From Membranipora membranacea (lineage: Eukaryota > Bryozoa > Gymnolaemata > Cheilostomatida > Membraniporidae): a DNA stretch of 60,000 bases. The stretch lies in assembly GCA_914767715.1 (NCBI GenBank), contig OU612065.1, positions 33,358,001-33,418,000 on the forward strand, given 5' to 3'. Made by a program: the position numbers and the translations under genes. This document shows, piece after piece, positions 47,601 to 59,875 of this stretch. A model generated the notes under the pieces. It saw nothing but the letters and a program-made list of their open reading frames with translations. It did no database searches and was not told where the DNA came from. The first letter of the stretch is position 1; the number at the start of each line of letters is the position of its first letter.

Positions 47601-50600
47601 ATCAAGTGAATGGTTTGGAGTAGGACGGAACTACCAGCACACCTGCAGTCTCATATCACATACCATTTACTTACTAATGGAAACTTGAGTATGCAATAAA
47701 TGAAGCACTAAACCCATTTGTGCTTACACATTAATTTTTTTCCATGTTTTCAGGGATGTTCTAAGGAGATTGTTTGCTGACACGCTGACTCTACAAGGGA
47801 GTAAACTTCTAACCCTCAGGGAGATGCTCCTGGAGAGTTGTGATCAGCAGCAGCAACTCTCAACAGTATCTGATGATAAATCACAACGTCGTCAGCGAGC
47901 TGAACAGGTCAGTCTGAAGTCACCATCCTCTCCTCAGTGTGTGTCTGATTAGCGCGGTAGTCTTAGTGTTCATACTCTGCTCGGTTTGCGTGTAAACGGC
48001 ATTTTAGCATCAACCACTTCATTGGTAGGGTGGTGGTTGGTATGGAATGCTACTAATAGGGCGCGTTGACAATAATGCAGATCCCTGGGGATCGCAGGAG
48101 CATCAAGTTATGATTACATAACGATGTATTGGTATGACTTGATCTTCCAGGTAAATAGTTTTTTTAAAGTTTTTCTGTATTTTAAAATATCTGCCACTCT
48201 TGAAACCAGCATAATGATTAGTTCATTATTATGCATTGCCTAATTACTTAAAGGGGCAGTTACCCAGCCAAGCAAAATTGAGTTTTAATTACAGTTGGTG
48301 TCAGTATCATATAGTGAACAATTGCATAGCTCACTCACGCCCTAAATCCTAAAAACATGAGTTTATCATGTCGTAATGCTGGAATCTGGTCGCAATGCCT
48401 GAGTGGAAAATTTGGCTGCTGCTTGTTTCATTACCCAAAACTCTGTTGGTCAACAGTATCAATGTAACTGGCAGATTGGCATGAGGAGGAGGAATAAAGA
48501 ATGCCTGTTTGGTTAAGTGGCACTGCTTTCTGTACTTCTGACAAGCAATCCCTAATGAATTCATGCTTAGACCCTATACACATTTTGGAGATTTTAATCA
48601 CGATAATATTCCTTGTCAAAGCTTAGATGTTGCAATTAATTAAATGTCTCATCTCGCGATTTATTGTAATTTGAGTAAAGCACTGTCATTTTTTGCAGTC
48701 TAGATTTGAATCCGTACCGCTGATCCGTCTCACCCTTTTATCCGATTAGGGTCGGACCGGCTCACATTTTTCCTCATATTGATGACCAATCCGGCATCCT
48801 CAGCAATATCCTCCAATCCCTGGCTGAGGAAACAAAGCATGAGTCACAATTCAATTACAAAAAATAGCGTTCATCTTGTGTCAACGCAGGATTACGATTT
48901 CTCATCACATATTTCTCTCATGTGGTTAAAAATTGTCATCACTTTTTACCCTTTCCGCCATGCTGTGTGCTCTAATCTATCACTGCTGCAGTATTAGTTT
49001 GCTTGGCTTTGCTAGTCATTCAGATTAGTCATTCTTCCCTGGTCTATTCTTTATAGGACGAGGAGGAGAATGAGTACATGGTAATAGAGAATGACTATGT
49101 CACTATTGAGGAACTCAGAAACTCAGAAAAACAGAAGAATCAACTGAAAGAGAGGCTCACTTCCTGCCAAATTACTTCTCTGCAGGTAGAGAGATATTGC
49201 AATGCTAGAAATTAGAATTTAGAATCTCCGCTGCTACGCGACGTGGGTCATTCAAAGTTTGCCTAGCCAGATAAGCCCCGATGTTGAGACGGTTATACAC
49301 GCAGACAGCTTGTCTGTGACGATCTCAAACAAGTCTAAGATTCCTATCTATTTTTTTGTACTTTGTTAGAGGGGGAATTTTTTTTGATACATATTTCCTC
49401 ACCCTGATTTCGCCCTGCAATCTTGTGGACAACAACCGGCGGAGATTATTGCAGTTCAATCATGGATCAATCTTCCGTTTCACCTCCTCAAAAGCGGGAT
49501 CATAGATTTAAAACAATTATAAAAGTTATGGTTTATTGTTATTATTATGAAATTTATAACGATTATAACTTATATTGACTTGGGTTCGACATTTCGACGA
49601 CCTTAACCTAACCTTGCCCGACTGATTTGTTTTGTAGAATGCACTGTGTGAGGCTGCAGAAGGTGGACATCTGGATCTCACTCTTGAGATTCAGGCCACA
49701 GGTAAACATTTTAATCTAAAAAAGTTATTAAAATGCAAATATTATACAATTATGGTATTATGGTATTATACAGAAGACGTAAATTCAGAAGCTTGTAGAC
49801 TCTGCTACAACGTATCTTTCACATGTCATCTTTTCAGAAAAAGGTTTATTCTCCCGAGTATAGCAAAGCAATGCTGACAACTTACCACCTTGTCCTAATT
49901 GTTGACCTCCCGCTCACATACCCTTCTCACGATTCATGATCTATCTTGTGGTATGATTCATGACACATATTGTTTGATGGCGGATGATGTTGATTCGAGA
50001 TGTTGTTTGGTGTTGTAGGTGTATCCTGGACACTCTATGTATGGTATACCACTCTTCATACAGCTCATATCATGCATAAGAAGGCCATAGTACAATCAAT
50101 CCTGAGAGATTTCAGTTCCATCAGTTCTAGAGATGATATGACTCTGTTTTCTGATCACTGTCTACCTCTTATGTTCGATATCTTCAAAGAAAGCAAGGTA
50201 AGCAAAAGACCAGCCAACAGGTAACTGCAGAGACAATTAAATGGCCATTTGCAGTGGAAAGATGAGTCAAAAGTGACACTCCTTACTTAAAATATAAAAC
50301 ATAATTTGAGTATCTTAGCTGAGATTTGGTTTAAAAAAATCATTGCTGAATTTAACAGCTAACCAACCCCCTTCCTGTCCAAAAGCGCCATAATTTAAAG
50401 TTAACTTAGTGATTATCCCTCTGCCTTATCAGGTTTGTATTTACATACAACATCATTGTACATCCGTTCAAGTGGCATCAGATTGCTTTGACAGCCTGAA
50501 ATAAGAAAAATTACTGCTGTGCCGTAGACGGATATTTCAAGTGTTATTGTTCCTGTTGTTTCTGTAACACTTAGCTTGCGCTGGCATCTTAACAGCTGAA

Positions 50601-52654
50601 ATCCCATGTAGAAACCTCTCATCAATAAAACTACTGTTCATGAACAATCTACTTTGCTACCTATACCATCACTATATCGGTTGCCTGCCTCAAATTTGTA
50701 ATTTCTGCTTAGTGATCAATATTGTGCATTACAACACTCAGAAATATTTTCATGAATGGTTGCGCTGCGGATGAAAAATATTTTCAAGGGCTTAACATAA
50801 ATTATTATTTTGACACGCTCTTGTTAGGGCATAATAACTAGCTGAAAATTGTTCAGGCTCCTTAAGTTTCCGTTTTCTGTTATGATTGGTATGAAGGCAG
50901 AGAAAAAGGTTATTTACCATCGCTACTTTTCTGATAGCCGACTTATTCAAGCATTTCAACCTTCTACGATAATAGCCAGAGCTTATTGTTGTGTAAAAAT
51001 AGCCTAAAGGTATTTTAAAAGAACAGTGAAAAAGCCCAATAACAATAATTATCTATATTTTGCCCATAATTTGGAAACAATGAACCATAAACCTTACGGT
51101 ATTTTCGTTATGTTACATCACATTACATTGCGTCATATTATGTTATGTTATAGTGTATTTGGTTTGTGTTGTAGAATGAGATGATAAGTAAGCAGTTGGC
51201 TGTTATATTTACCTCCCTGTACGGTACTCAACCTCTTCCAGTACTGAAGGACATCCGCACTCATCCCAATCCCCTGATAGACTCTAAGTACGTGAACTCA
51301 CCGGAGCTCGCTGATGTCACATTCATAGTAGAGCAAAAGTCATTCTTCGCTCATAAGATTATACTGGCCAGTGCATCACAGAGGTTCAAGTTTATGCTGT
51401 CAAACTTCTCCCATGTGGATATGCCCGAGATAGAAATCAGAGATATTGACTTTGTAACATTCGAGGTGAGAATAATAAATTTAAGCCACTCGGAAGCCTT
51501 TACACCTCAATGAGGAGTGGGGGTCAGTTCTGTTGACAGTTCCCACGAGATTATAAATGACACATATTATGTTAAATATGTGTTTTACCATTGTCTTACT
51601 AAAGAACCTGCATATCTGACTGAAGGTCAGCTCTATGGGTCATGTGGACAACTTCTATGGAGGCTGGAAGTGCTACCATATTATTTTACTGTAATCCGAT
51701 AAGCTTATTCGATAAAAGATAAAAAGTTATAGACAGATAATCAGATTAGAGAGGATCTGCGGTGACTGATACTTATATTTCTCTGCCTGTTACAGAATGT
51801 GATGAGATATGTATATGAGGGTAAAACCACACTGGTCACATCCCAGCACAAAGCAGCCAGGAACTTACTGGGCGCTGCTCATTACTTTCAACTCGACGGT
51901 CTGAAGAGGAAATGTGAAATATTCCTGTCCAAAAATCTGTCTCAGGAGAATTGTGTATCTGTCTACAAAGTGGCCAAGGTAAATACTGGTGGCTCCAGCC
52001 ATTCTGTATATTCCCACTTTTATTTCCTTTTTTCCCTCATCATACTGTTAATGGTCATATTTTGATGACTATTTCTTTGAGATCTGAGCTTGTGCAATTA
52101 AAAAAGTTGCCTGCTCATGAAAAGTAAGAGGACAAATCCTGATATGAACAGGAAAATTTTCAAATTTGATAAACACCTTATACTTAAATAATTATTATTG
52201 ATATTTTATTATGTTATGGTAAACACCCAGTTGACCTTCATAATCCCTCAATAATTTCAGTTTATTAATTTTTAACAGTATTTATAGGGAATTATGACTT
52301 TGCATTATCCATCCCTCCTTGTTCTCAATAATGACCTCAATATTATATAGATATAAAAACTTATATAGGTTATATAGATATGGATGCCAAAAAAGTTATA
52401 AAAGTATTGTATATAACAATGTTTTATTTTGTTTTCTATTATAGATGTACAACTGCACTGAATTGTTGGAGTCTTGTGAAGCGTTCTACTTACAGAATCT
52501 GTCCTCACTTCTCTGCAATAACTCGACATTCAAGAGGCTTCTCTTCAGCAATAAAATTCACAACCGCGAGCTGTTAGACAGGCTCTCAAACGCTCTCGCA
52601 TCAAGAATCAACTCAAAATCTAATCCCTCAAGTCGCCACAGCTCCACGTCATGA
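35659..52654 (+). CDS. ABTB2: Ankyrin repeat and BTB/POZ protein, ABTB2/ABTB3 (BTBD11) type
   Basis: Sixteen exons: 35659-35698, 41320-42024, 42568-42684, 43153-43273, 43758-43901, 44581-44733, 45123-45282, 45959-46129, 47018-47235, 47754-47907, 49057-49185, 49638-49701, 50019-50197, 51175-51465, 51796-51978, 52445-52654 (about 1012 aa; human ABTB2 about 1025 from memory). A Ser-rich N-terminus leads into PWTEADILLTLQGG and the histone-fold-like region (about 95-235) with REAQRLCVMYNKCT. Ankyrin repeats (about 478-640) show GLTALMEACSRGDDM and TPLQIASASGHIEIV. The BTB domain (about 830-945) shows ADVTFIV and FAHKIILASASQRFKFML. Vertebrate relatives are linked to CUL3-type ubiquitin adaptors and synaptic scaffolding; which applies here is unknown. 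The invertebrate gene may predate the ABTB2/ABTB3 split, so the symbol is provisional. Exon 1 (13 codons after an in-frame stop at 35644) rests on phase match and context only. Confidence 0.92.
35699..41319. other. Long first intron of the ABTB gene
   Basis: If exon 1 is correct this is a 5.6-kb intron. It holds a 59-bp two-copy duplication (39043-39160) and no exon I could recognise on either strand. A short hydrophobic ORF at 40621-40746 has no supporting evidence. A GC-richer patch near 38560-38640 could be regulatory. Confidence 0.45.
39043..39160. repeat. Two-copy tandem duplication, period 59 bp
   Basis: GTAACTTGCTAATT followed by TAATCATAAGCAGCTTATTG and TTTCA occurs at 39043 and again at 39102. 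The copies differ mainly in the middle. Confidence 0.85.
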
Positions 52655-53643
52655 ACAAAAGCCAAATCCATTATAGTCTAAGTCATAGACAAAACACAAA
52701 CTATAGTCTAAGTGCTCAGACTCAGCAATATTGCCACCACCTCCAACTTATTGGGTGCCCAAACAATCTGATAGTCTATTCTACCTGATTTGGTACCTTA
52801 ACTCAGACTAGTGACAATTACTATTCCATACCATTTGTGCCTCCTCAAATTACTGTAACATTCCAATAGACTTAATTGAGTATATCAAGTCTATGAACAT
52901 TCCTTTGAAACATTGTGTGTATAATATTGCTGGCTTTTTTTCAAGAATTTTGACGTTTCTAGTCGTTGCATATGACGTGTTTTGAATGAAGTCTTTCTAA
53001 TCCTCCTACATAATCTGAACAATCAATTAACCTTTTCTTCGCTGCATGCTTTGACTTTTTTTGCACAGACCAACAAATGGAATATTTTGATTCTTGATTG
53101 AAAAACAGCCAGATATTTTTCGCTGGTATTATTTAGCTGCACTGACAGGGTGTCCTTTGCGACACAACTTGTTTCTTTTGTTTCACTTTCTACACACAAC
53201 TCATTTAGCTCTTCTTTTAGTTTCAATGACTCATGTTCAGGCGGATAGGGGAGTGCCTCTACCACCCTTAACAAGCAACTAGGATACTCTAGCTAATTGT
53301 ACACAACTTCTTGAATTGCATAGTGTGGTGCTATATTCTGCATGTTTGGAAATCTAGTTTTGTGTTATTACATATTGTATTTATTTTTCCTACTTGTTGG
53401 GAGCTTATTTATTTGCTTGTTGTTATTTACTTGTACAGCCAATTTTTCGTCAGTGCATGCAGCGAGCAGTTCAAAAGAATAATATGATGAAACATGTTTC
53501 AATTATAATCTCCCTGATGTGTACTCAACAAATTTAAGAATTGTCGTACAGTTTCATGAGATGGCATAATATATGCCAATAGTCAACAAACCAGCTTGCA
53601 TTGCAATGATTTACCTAGATCAAACTAAATACACCACCACATG

Positions 53644-53762
53644 ACTAAGAACAAATTCGCGAACTAACTCTGTGTAAAAGGGTTAGTACTTTGAAAGCTG
53701 CGCCTCAATACCGGACCTTTGAAAAATCACACCACCTCAACAAAGGGAACAAACTTGTTCTG
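53644..53762. mobile_element. MITE-like element with CTAGAACAAG termini, diverged copy 3
   Basis: It starts CTAAGAACAAATTCG...CTCTGTG and ends GGGAACAAACTTGTTCTGG, matching the termini of the copies at 14874-15009 and 58788-58893. The interior is diverged and non-coding. Confidence 0.55.
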
Positions 53763-54619
53763 GTAATGATTTAGCTTTGAGCAGGAAGAATTTGTAGAGA
53801 GAGTTCGAGATCATCTTGATTCACTGCAATAACAAGTGTCACAAATTCACAAAAGCGGAGTGTACTGAAAAGATTGTAACATAAAATATGATAACTCATC
53901 TGACATGGCATAACATTCTCCCGTCATGTCAATGTCATGGTAATACACAATACAGAAGCTAGAACTCATAAAATATTAGGTTAAAACCATGAACATATAA
54001 ATATGATATGTTTATGGTTAAAACGTTAGAGATTAGTCTGGCACAATTTAAAACAGGCCATAGCAATGACAGAGTGGAACGAAAGGGAAGGTGTTACATG
54101 GAACACTACTACTTTCGTGGAACACAACAACCTGATAGAAATTTTCTTGGAGATGTTTGAATGTGTCACTTTTAAAACTTTGATCTGTGTACGCTCTGTT
54201 TTATGTATTTAGGAGAATCACTTTTGCACAAAATACAACTAAAAAGCGCTTGTCTTCGACATCACACAAAAAAACTAAAAGTAATCAGGTAGATACTAGT
54301 TAATAGGGTGTTTGGTGCTTGGCATCGTATGGCTTAACCTATACAAAAAAACTGGAATGTAAATGTAAAAAGGAGGGTGCAGATGTTAAAAGATCATACA
54401 ACTATATCAGTTTACTGTAACTTACCTGAGGCTGTTTTGATGTTGTGTGACACGTCAAAAGCCGTTCAAATAAGTAGATGCACTGGGAAACAGTCAGAAA
54501 TTGTATAAAAAATGATAATTGAAATATAACATGATTGTATGTATAGGAGTTGTTCCCAGACACATAGTAAGGAGACAACTCCTATATCATGCGAAATTTG
54601 TGTAGTTTAGGGAAACCAG

Positions 54620-54654
54620 CAGGGAGGGTGGGATATCCTTTCCCACCCTCCCTG
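54620..54654. repeat. Hairpin with perfect 14-bp arms
   Basis: CAGGGAGGGTGGGA and TCCCACCCTCCCTG form a perfect GC-rich stem around a 7-nt spacer, 14 bp past the SLCO stop codon in its 3' UTR. On the transcribed (-) strand it would fold as an RNA stem-loop. Confidence 0.75.
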
Positions 54655-54667
54655 GGGAAACTGATTT

Positions 54668-57600
54668 TTATGTTATTGGATTGTTGTTATTGGATGTTAC
54701 TGGAGCTGACTTTTCTGTACCATTTGAAGGTATGTTGGATTTGTCATTGTGCTCTTCCTGTGGTTTGTAAAGGTTCAAAGCGAACAGCAGGAATGTCATT
54801 TTCAAAGCTGAGAAAACTGCAATAACGATGGTGGTATAATAGGATAATAGTTCATTATCATATATCCAGCAGGAGCCTTTGTCAGCACAGCTATCCTCCC
54901 ATACAAGACACGTAGCATCAACCGCTGCTCCAAGTACTATTGGTCCGGGTATTGTACCTATGGTAGCAAAGAAATAGGAAACATTAAAGACACTTGACAG
55001 TTAACACTCCCGTTATATGACCTCAAGAGATCTTTCCATGCTAATAACGTATGCACTAAATACCGTCCAGAAATATCCCGGACCCAGAAACGTTCAGAAA
55101 GCTTTTTTCAGTTTTAAATGAGATTTTTTAACAATGGCAACATTTATATTGTGTAAAAATAAGCACGACATTTAAATGCTAGCAAACTTTGGTTTGAATG
55201 AAAAATGAAAATAAAACAAAACCAATATCTAAATATAAGGCCCTGGTGACAGTAAAATAAATAAGTCTTTGCTGCTGGATGGCCGTCTATGCCAATAAAA
55301 TGCAATGCACAACTGAATCTCTGCTGAGCTGTTCACGGATAGACAACTCCAAAACAGGCAAAATTTGCGATGACAAATTCAGAAAGTGATTATCTAAGCG
55401 AACCCTTCCCTAATGCTCAGCTCAATACTGGAGACAGAACTTGCCTACAAATCTGATGAAGGCCCAATCTAGCGATACTGCATAGGTTCTCTGCTTTTCT
55501 GGAACAGCCCTGCAAAAAATTGTAAACATCGATCTCTCAGACATGCATAATGACAATAATTTAATATATTAATATCTGTGTATGATATAACGTAGCAAGG
55601 GTTTGGAGCAGGTAGAGGTATTATTGGATATCTGATTTACACTCCTGACATCTCATTTTTCCTATCGTCCATTACAGAGTTGAGAATGTCTTTCCTTGAG
55701 ACTTTTTTTCTGCCATCAGTGAAAGTATTTATATCAGGCCTCGTGATGTTTTGGGTTGTCATAAATGATCGAGAGGCGTATACATCCATAATTACGATGG
55801 ACAAACAAAGATCTATCTGCCGTTGCACCCAAATGAATAATGTTATGTATGTATCTTATAGATCCTTTTAGGAATAAGCTGGAAATCAGTGTATATACAC
55901 TGGCCTTGAGTGATGATAAATATTGGAGAGTTGGTTACTTTTCAGAACTTTAAGTTGCATTCAGCTTTTGATTCGTAAGTAATAGTAAAATTTGGTTTTG
56001 AATTTTGATCATCATGTTTGCCATATCAACACATGTTGCTTACCTGAGTATGGCTATAGTTGAAGGAGCATATCCTAGAAACACTCCAAAAAAGAGAAGA
56101 AAGCCGACAGGGAGGAATGCGTAGTAAAGAACATAGCAGTCCTCTTTACAATGCCCAGCTTTGACCACAGATGAAGAGGCAATCTCAGAAGCAGAGGCAC
56201 TAACTGTCAGCTCATCCTCTGGGCAGCTACAGTTCTGATAAATCTACATCAGGAAAACAAAATCTCTGGTATTTTCATGATATGACCCCCAGGAATGGTC
56301 ACTGCTTATTTCACTTGTTCTTCTGCTGTAACGATGCAATATTTCTAATTAAATCAGAAAGAATGTGTTGGCTTCACTTTCACTAAATCGCTTTGATGAT
56401 CGCGGAACATGACATTTGTCAAAGTCAGAGTACTTATCATGGTGAGCTACTCATTATGTTGTCTCAGTTCTTTTGGATTCCCAACTCAGACCATCATAAG
56501 TCAAGGAACCGGTCTAACGCAATAAAAACATTAACACATTGTCAGCAATATTTGATCACTCAGTTACAGTGACTTACTTAGTTGCTTACAGTAAGTTTTT
56601 GAGCAATGAATGTCAGTCTGATTTGTATGCATACCTTTGCTTCCAACTCGCCCTCAACTATGAAGTGATTACAGCCAGCATGGCAGGGAGTGAAGTACTG
56701 TATGCCATCTGCACACACCGGGTCATATGTCTTACTGCTACATCCACAGTCTACATTACACTTTGATTCGAGGTCAGGAGAAAAGGGGCCACTTTCTCGC
56801 AGATCGCTGAAAGGGAATAAAGTTTATAAACTAGACACCGCCCAATGAGAGTCGCGTAGGCTGTCTTTGTTGGAGTACTAATAGTATGTATAATAAACAG
56901 AAGTGATTAAGAGCGAAATCTTCATTTAAAAAGGTAGCAAGAAATGTTCTTACAAGCAATGGCTCTAGTCAATCAGTCTCTGCTGGTTCATCTGTTGTTA
57001 GATCAAATTTAGATAACCCTAATTCCATACCTTGGATATGCAGCTGAAATTCCAGCAATCTTAGTATTAGGACACCTGGCTAAAAATACCGGGCAGCAGA
57101 TCAGTACTATAGCAGTAGATATCAATGATAGGCGGATCAAGCCCTTCATTTTCAGCTTCATCCTTTTCGCTATATATCCACCTGATATTTGCCCTGCGAC
57201 TGCTCCGAGAATAGACATAATACCTGTAATAAAAAAGGAAATCATAAGAATATTAATTGATGATCAAAGCAATAGTTGTGACAGATTACAGGTCGGTGGT
57301 ACATTATGGTGGGGCCCCCTCCTACTATTATAGACAGTCCTGTGTGGGGGGAGCCCCTATGGTGCACATGTTTAAGTGTTGGGAGCTGCTGCTGGATAAA
57401 ATCAGTTATTTGGGAGGGTGTCTCATTTTGTTCGGTAATGTAAAAGATGAAAGGCTTAGCCTAAGCTTGAGATAATTTATAGTACTTTTGATTCCACTGA
57501 TCTATAAGGATGATACATAGGAATATTTCATTTGCCAGCATTTGACAGGACTGGGATAGGTAGTGTTAATATATAGAAATGTTACATCGATTTGGAGGGC

Positions 57601-59875
57601 TTCAAAAGGAGCACAATTCCCTTGTTAATACTTGAACTTCTACTCTCCTAACACCCTAGGGCTAGGTAACATAAACCCTTATGTGTATTTCCACACACAC
57701 ACCACATTGATATTAATAGCAAAACCTGTACTGGGAGAATTTGCTATACTAAAATTTATAGAAAGTCTGAAGCTGCTTTTACACTAAGCGATAATCGATA
57801 TCGCCCAGTGTAAAAGCAGCTTCATGCAGGAATACTGTTGCAGGATCCAATAGCTATAGTTCAGGGGTGCTCAAACTTTTTTGCCAGTTGGCCACTTTTA
57901 AAAATTAACATATTGAAGTGGGCCAGATTTTTTGGGCCAAGCAAGCAGGCTATCAGTGGACAGTTGCAACGGGTGAGTTTTAATATGGGCAAGTGGGCCA
58001 AATTTGGCCCACGGACTATTATAGTTTGAGCATCCCTGCATAGTTAAATTACGCTTAATGCAATTTACGTACCAAGAAGAAGCTTTCCAGTCAAAGCATC
58101 ATGATAACCTAGATGACATCCTGGAATACCCGTTGGCGGTGGTTTTACCAGAAACAAAAGTCTCTAATGAGGCCTGGTTTTCCATGGGCTTTTAGTGATA
58201 ATCATGATACCGCTACTGAAAATTAGTTTTAATACACTTAATTGATAGATAAACAGCTTGGTGAGGAGTTATGGCCTCCCACGTATGATGTAGGTCATGA
58301 TTGCTTACCTGTAATGACTGATGATAGAAATACTGTTGTATTGAACTGGTTGGCGATAATCTTTGGTAGAAATGAACTGTAACCAGCAATGATAATGAAT
58401 TCAACCGACCGACCAAGAGATACAAAGAGAAAAGCTGGGTTCTTCAAAAGAAACCTGAAATAAAAAGCAAATTAATTAAACTCAGCTTCTATCTCATGTT
58501 TGAAACAAAAAGCTGCAATAATATTTTTTGCTGCCACAGATGTTTAGGAAAAATGACTCTACGCATGTAAATTAAAGATGCGGTTCCTAAATAAGGTTAC
58601 AAGGTGACCTATATCCTTGAACTGAGGTCGTGATGACCTTGAGTGACCCTCTGGAGAAATCAGCTAGAAGGCCTCAACTGAACATTTTTGGGCATTAGGC
58701 ACTGTTACACTTTGATCTCTGCCAAACTAAACCACACAGTTTAAAAATGCCCAAAATGAGAGATGTCTGCAAGCATAGTGTACTTACCTAGAACAAAATT
58801 GTTCCCGCTGTTGAGCAGAGGGATAAGGCAAAAGTTGGGTATATTACAATGCAATATCCCTCTGCCACCACAGAGGGAACAAACTTGTTCTAGTTCTCAC
58901 CAAGTAGCTTTGGGCAGATCTTTAAGTGTGAGACCAAAGTCAGCTTTGTTGACGACCTTCTCTGTACCATCGTTATGTGCTTGTGATACCTTATTTGCTC
59001 TTATCTCTGCTGTGCCTTTTGGTAGAAAAAAGTAACCCTTTAGAAGAACATTTCCAAAGTGAATAATGAGCCTTGAATTCACAGGAAGGTGAATTCCTAA
59101 AATGTTATCACGGCACTAAGCCAGAAGAATATGGGAATTTGTAAAAGTTCTTCTTTATGAGATGAGGGTTTATGTCAGCAAGTTGCAAAGAACTTAGTCG
59201 GCAAACAAAAACTTGTTGCGTCATTGTGGGTTTTGTTTTGTATGTGTGCACAAAGACCTTCTGCAGCAATTTAAAGAAACAGGTTAACTGGAAACAGTGT
59301 ATAAGCATTGTGATTTTTTCAAATCAGTGCTTTGATTGTATTATTTGCATTTTTATTGTTTGATGTTTATCAAAAGAAAACCAATTATTTCAGCTGGTGT
59401 TAATCTTTAGTGCATTTAAACTTATGTGGAGGGTTATTCTAAGTGCTCAGACTCCAAGGCGCAGGGAGTTACTTGCGCAAGTAACTCCCTGCGCTTTGGA
59501 GTCTGAGCACTTAGACTAGTGGAGGGTGGGTGTTGAAAGAATGCTAAAAACAAATCCACCTATTTTGGTCAAAAACCCCATCAACTTTGATCATAATACC
59601 TGAATGGCGATAAGATAAACTTTATGTGGAAGGCTAGGGTGAATGACCATGGACACTCCAAACAGGAACTGACTCCAGCTGGCACCGTAGGTGGAAAACC
59701 ACTACTTAACCTTTTAATGGAGTCTCAGGAACTTTTAATGTTTGGTGAATACATACCAGGGAGTTCTTTTGGGAAGCAGGATATAATCGGAGCTATGATG
59801 AAGCAGAGTACGGCTGAGATAATCAAACCAAGCCACCATGCTCCGACCCATGCAGGGTGTTCAGTTGTTAAACCA
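54668..59875 (-). CDS. Solute carrier organic anion transporter (OATP), SLCO4-like, 5' part outside window
   Basis: Eight exons on the - strand: 59757-59875, 58901-59015, 58309-58454, 57031-57223, 56635-56806, 56044-56243, 55445-55509, 54668-54957. They give 432 residues ending at a TAA; the N-terminal exons lie right of the window. Landmarks in order are the OATP signature P-x-WVGAWWLG, the FPKELPG loop, LLKNPAFLFV, GQISGGYIAKRMK, and the Cys-rich Kazal-like extracellular loop (CSSKTYDPVCADGIQYFTPC). Then come the helix LYYAFLPVGFLLFFGVFLG, PEKQRTYAVSLDW, and IPGPIVLGAAVDATCLVW with CWIYD. OATPs are 12-helix plasma-membrane transporters that exchange amphipathic organic anions without sodium. 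The Kazal-loop pattern is nearest SLCO4 from memory. The intron after 55445 uses a GC donor (G|GCAAGT). All other introns are GT-AG. Confidence 0.95.
57769..57823. repeat. 55-bp near-perfect palindrome
   Basis: GAAGCTGCTTTTACACTAAGCGATA pairs with TATCGCCCAGTGTAAAAGCAGCTTC with two mismatches and a 5-nt centre. It lies in an SLCO intron and is probably a tiny MITE. Confidence 0.8.
57862..58038. mobile_element. hAT-like non-autonomous element
   Basis: The 177-bp segment starts CAGGGGTGCTCAAACT and ends AGTTTGAGCATCCCTG, which are imperfect inverted repeats of the form typical of hAT elements. The flanks CTATAGTT and CATAGTTA share ATAGTT, a possible degraded 8-bp target duplication. An internal GGCCA/TGGCC-rich inverted repeat (AGTTGGCCACTT, AAGTGGGCCA) is also present. 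It has no ORF of note and lies in an SLCO intron. Confidence 0.7.
58788..58893. mobile_element. MITE-like element with CTAGAACAAG termini, copy 2
   Basis: Termini CTAGAACAAAATTGTTCCC and GGGAACAAACTTGTTCTAG are near-perfect inverted repeats. A nested AGAGGGAT/ATCCCTCT pair lies inside. It sits in the SLCO intron only 7 bp from the 5' splice site of exon 58901-59015, leaving the GTGAGA donor intact. Confidence 0.8.
59438..59515. repeat. 78-bp palindrome with no spacer
   Basis: Two 39-bp arms, TCTAAGTGCTCAGACTCCAA... and its reverse complement, meet at GCGC with one mismatch. It lies in an SLCO intron. The outer 20 bp recur in the intergenic region near 52710. Confidence 0.9.

Larger units (their letters stand above)
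52655..54667. other. Convergent intergenic region ABTB / SLCO
   Basis: The 3' UTRs of the ABTB gene (+) and the SLCO gene (-) meet here. Contents are a TAGTCTAAGTGCTCAGACTC motif near 52710 shared with the palindrome at 59438, a diverged MITE copy at 53644-53762, and a hairpin at 54620-54654. No exon was recognised. Confidence 0.5.

Noticed and set aside
58066-58160. Possible extra SLCO exon on the minus strand (ends TTCTTG|GTACGT)
   Set aside because: The exons at 58309-58454 and 57031-57223 join directly in phase (G|GT to Gly) and match the family without a gap, so no exon is needed here.
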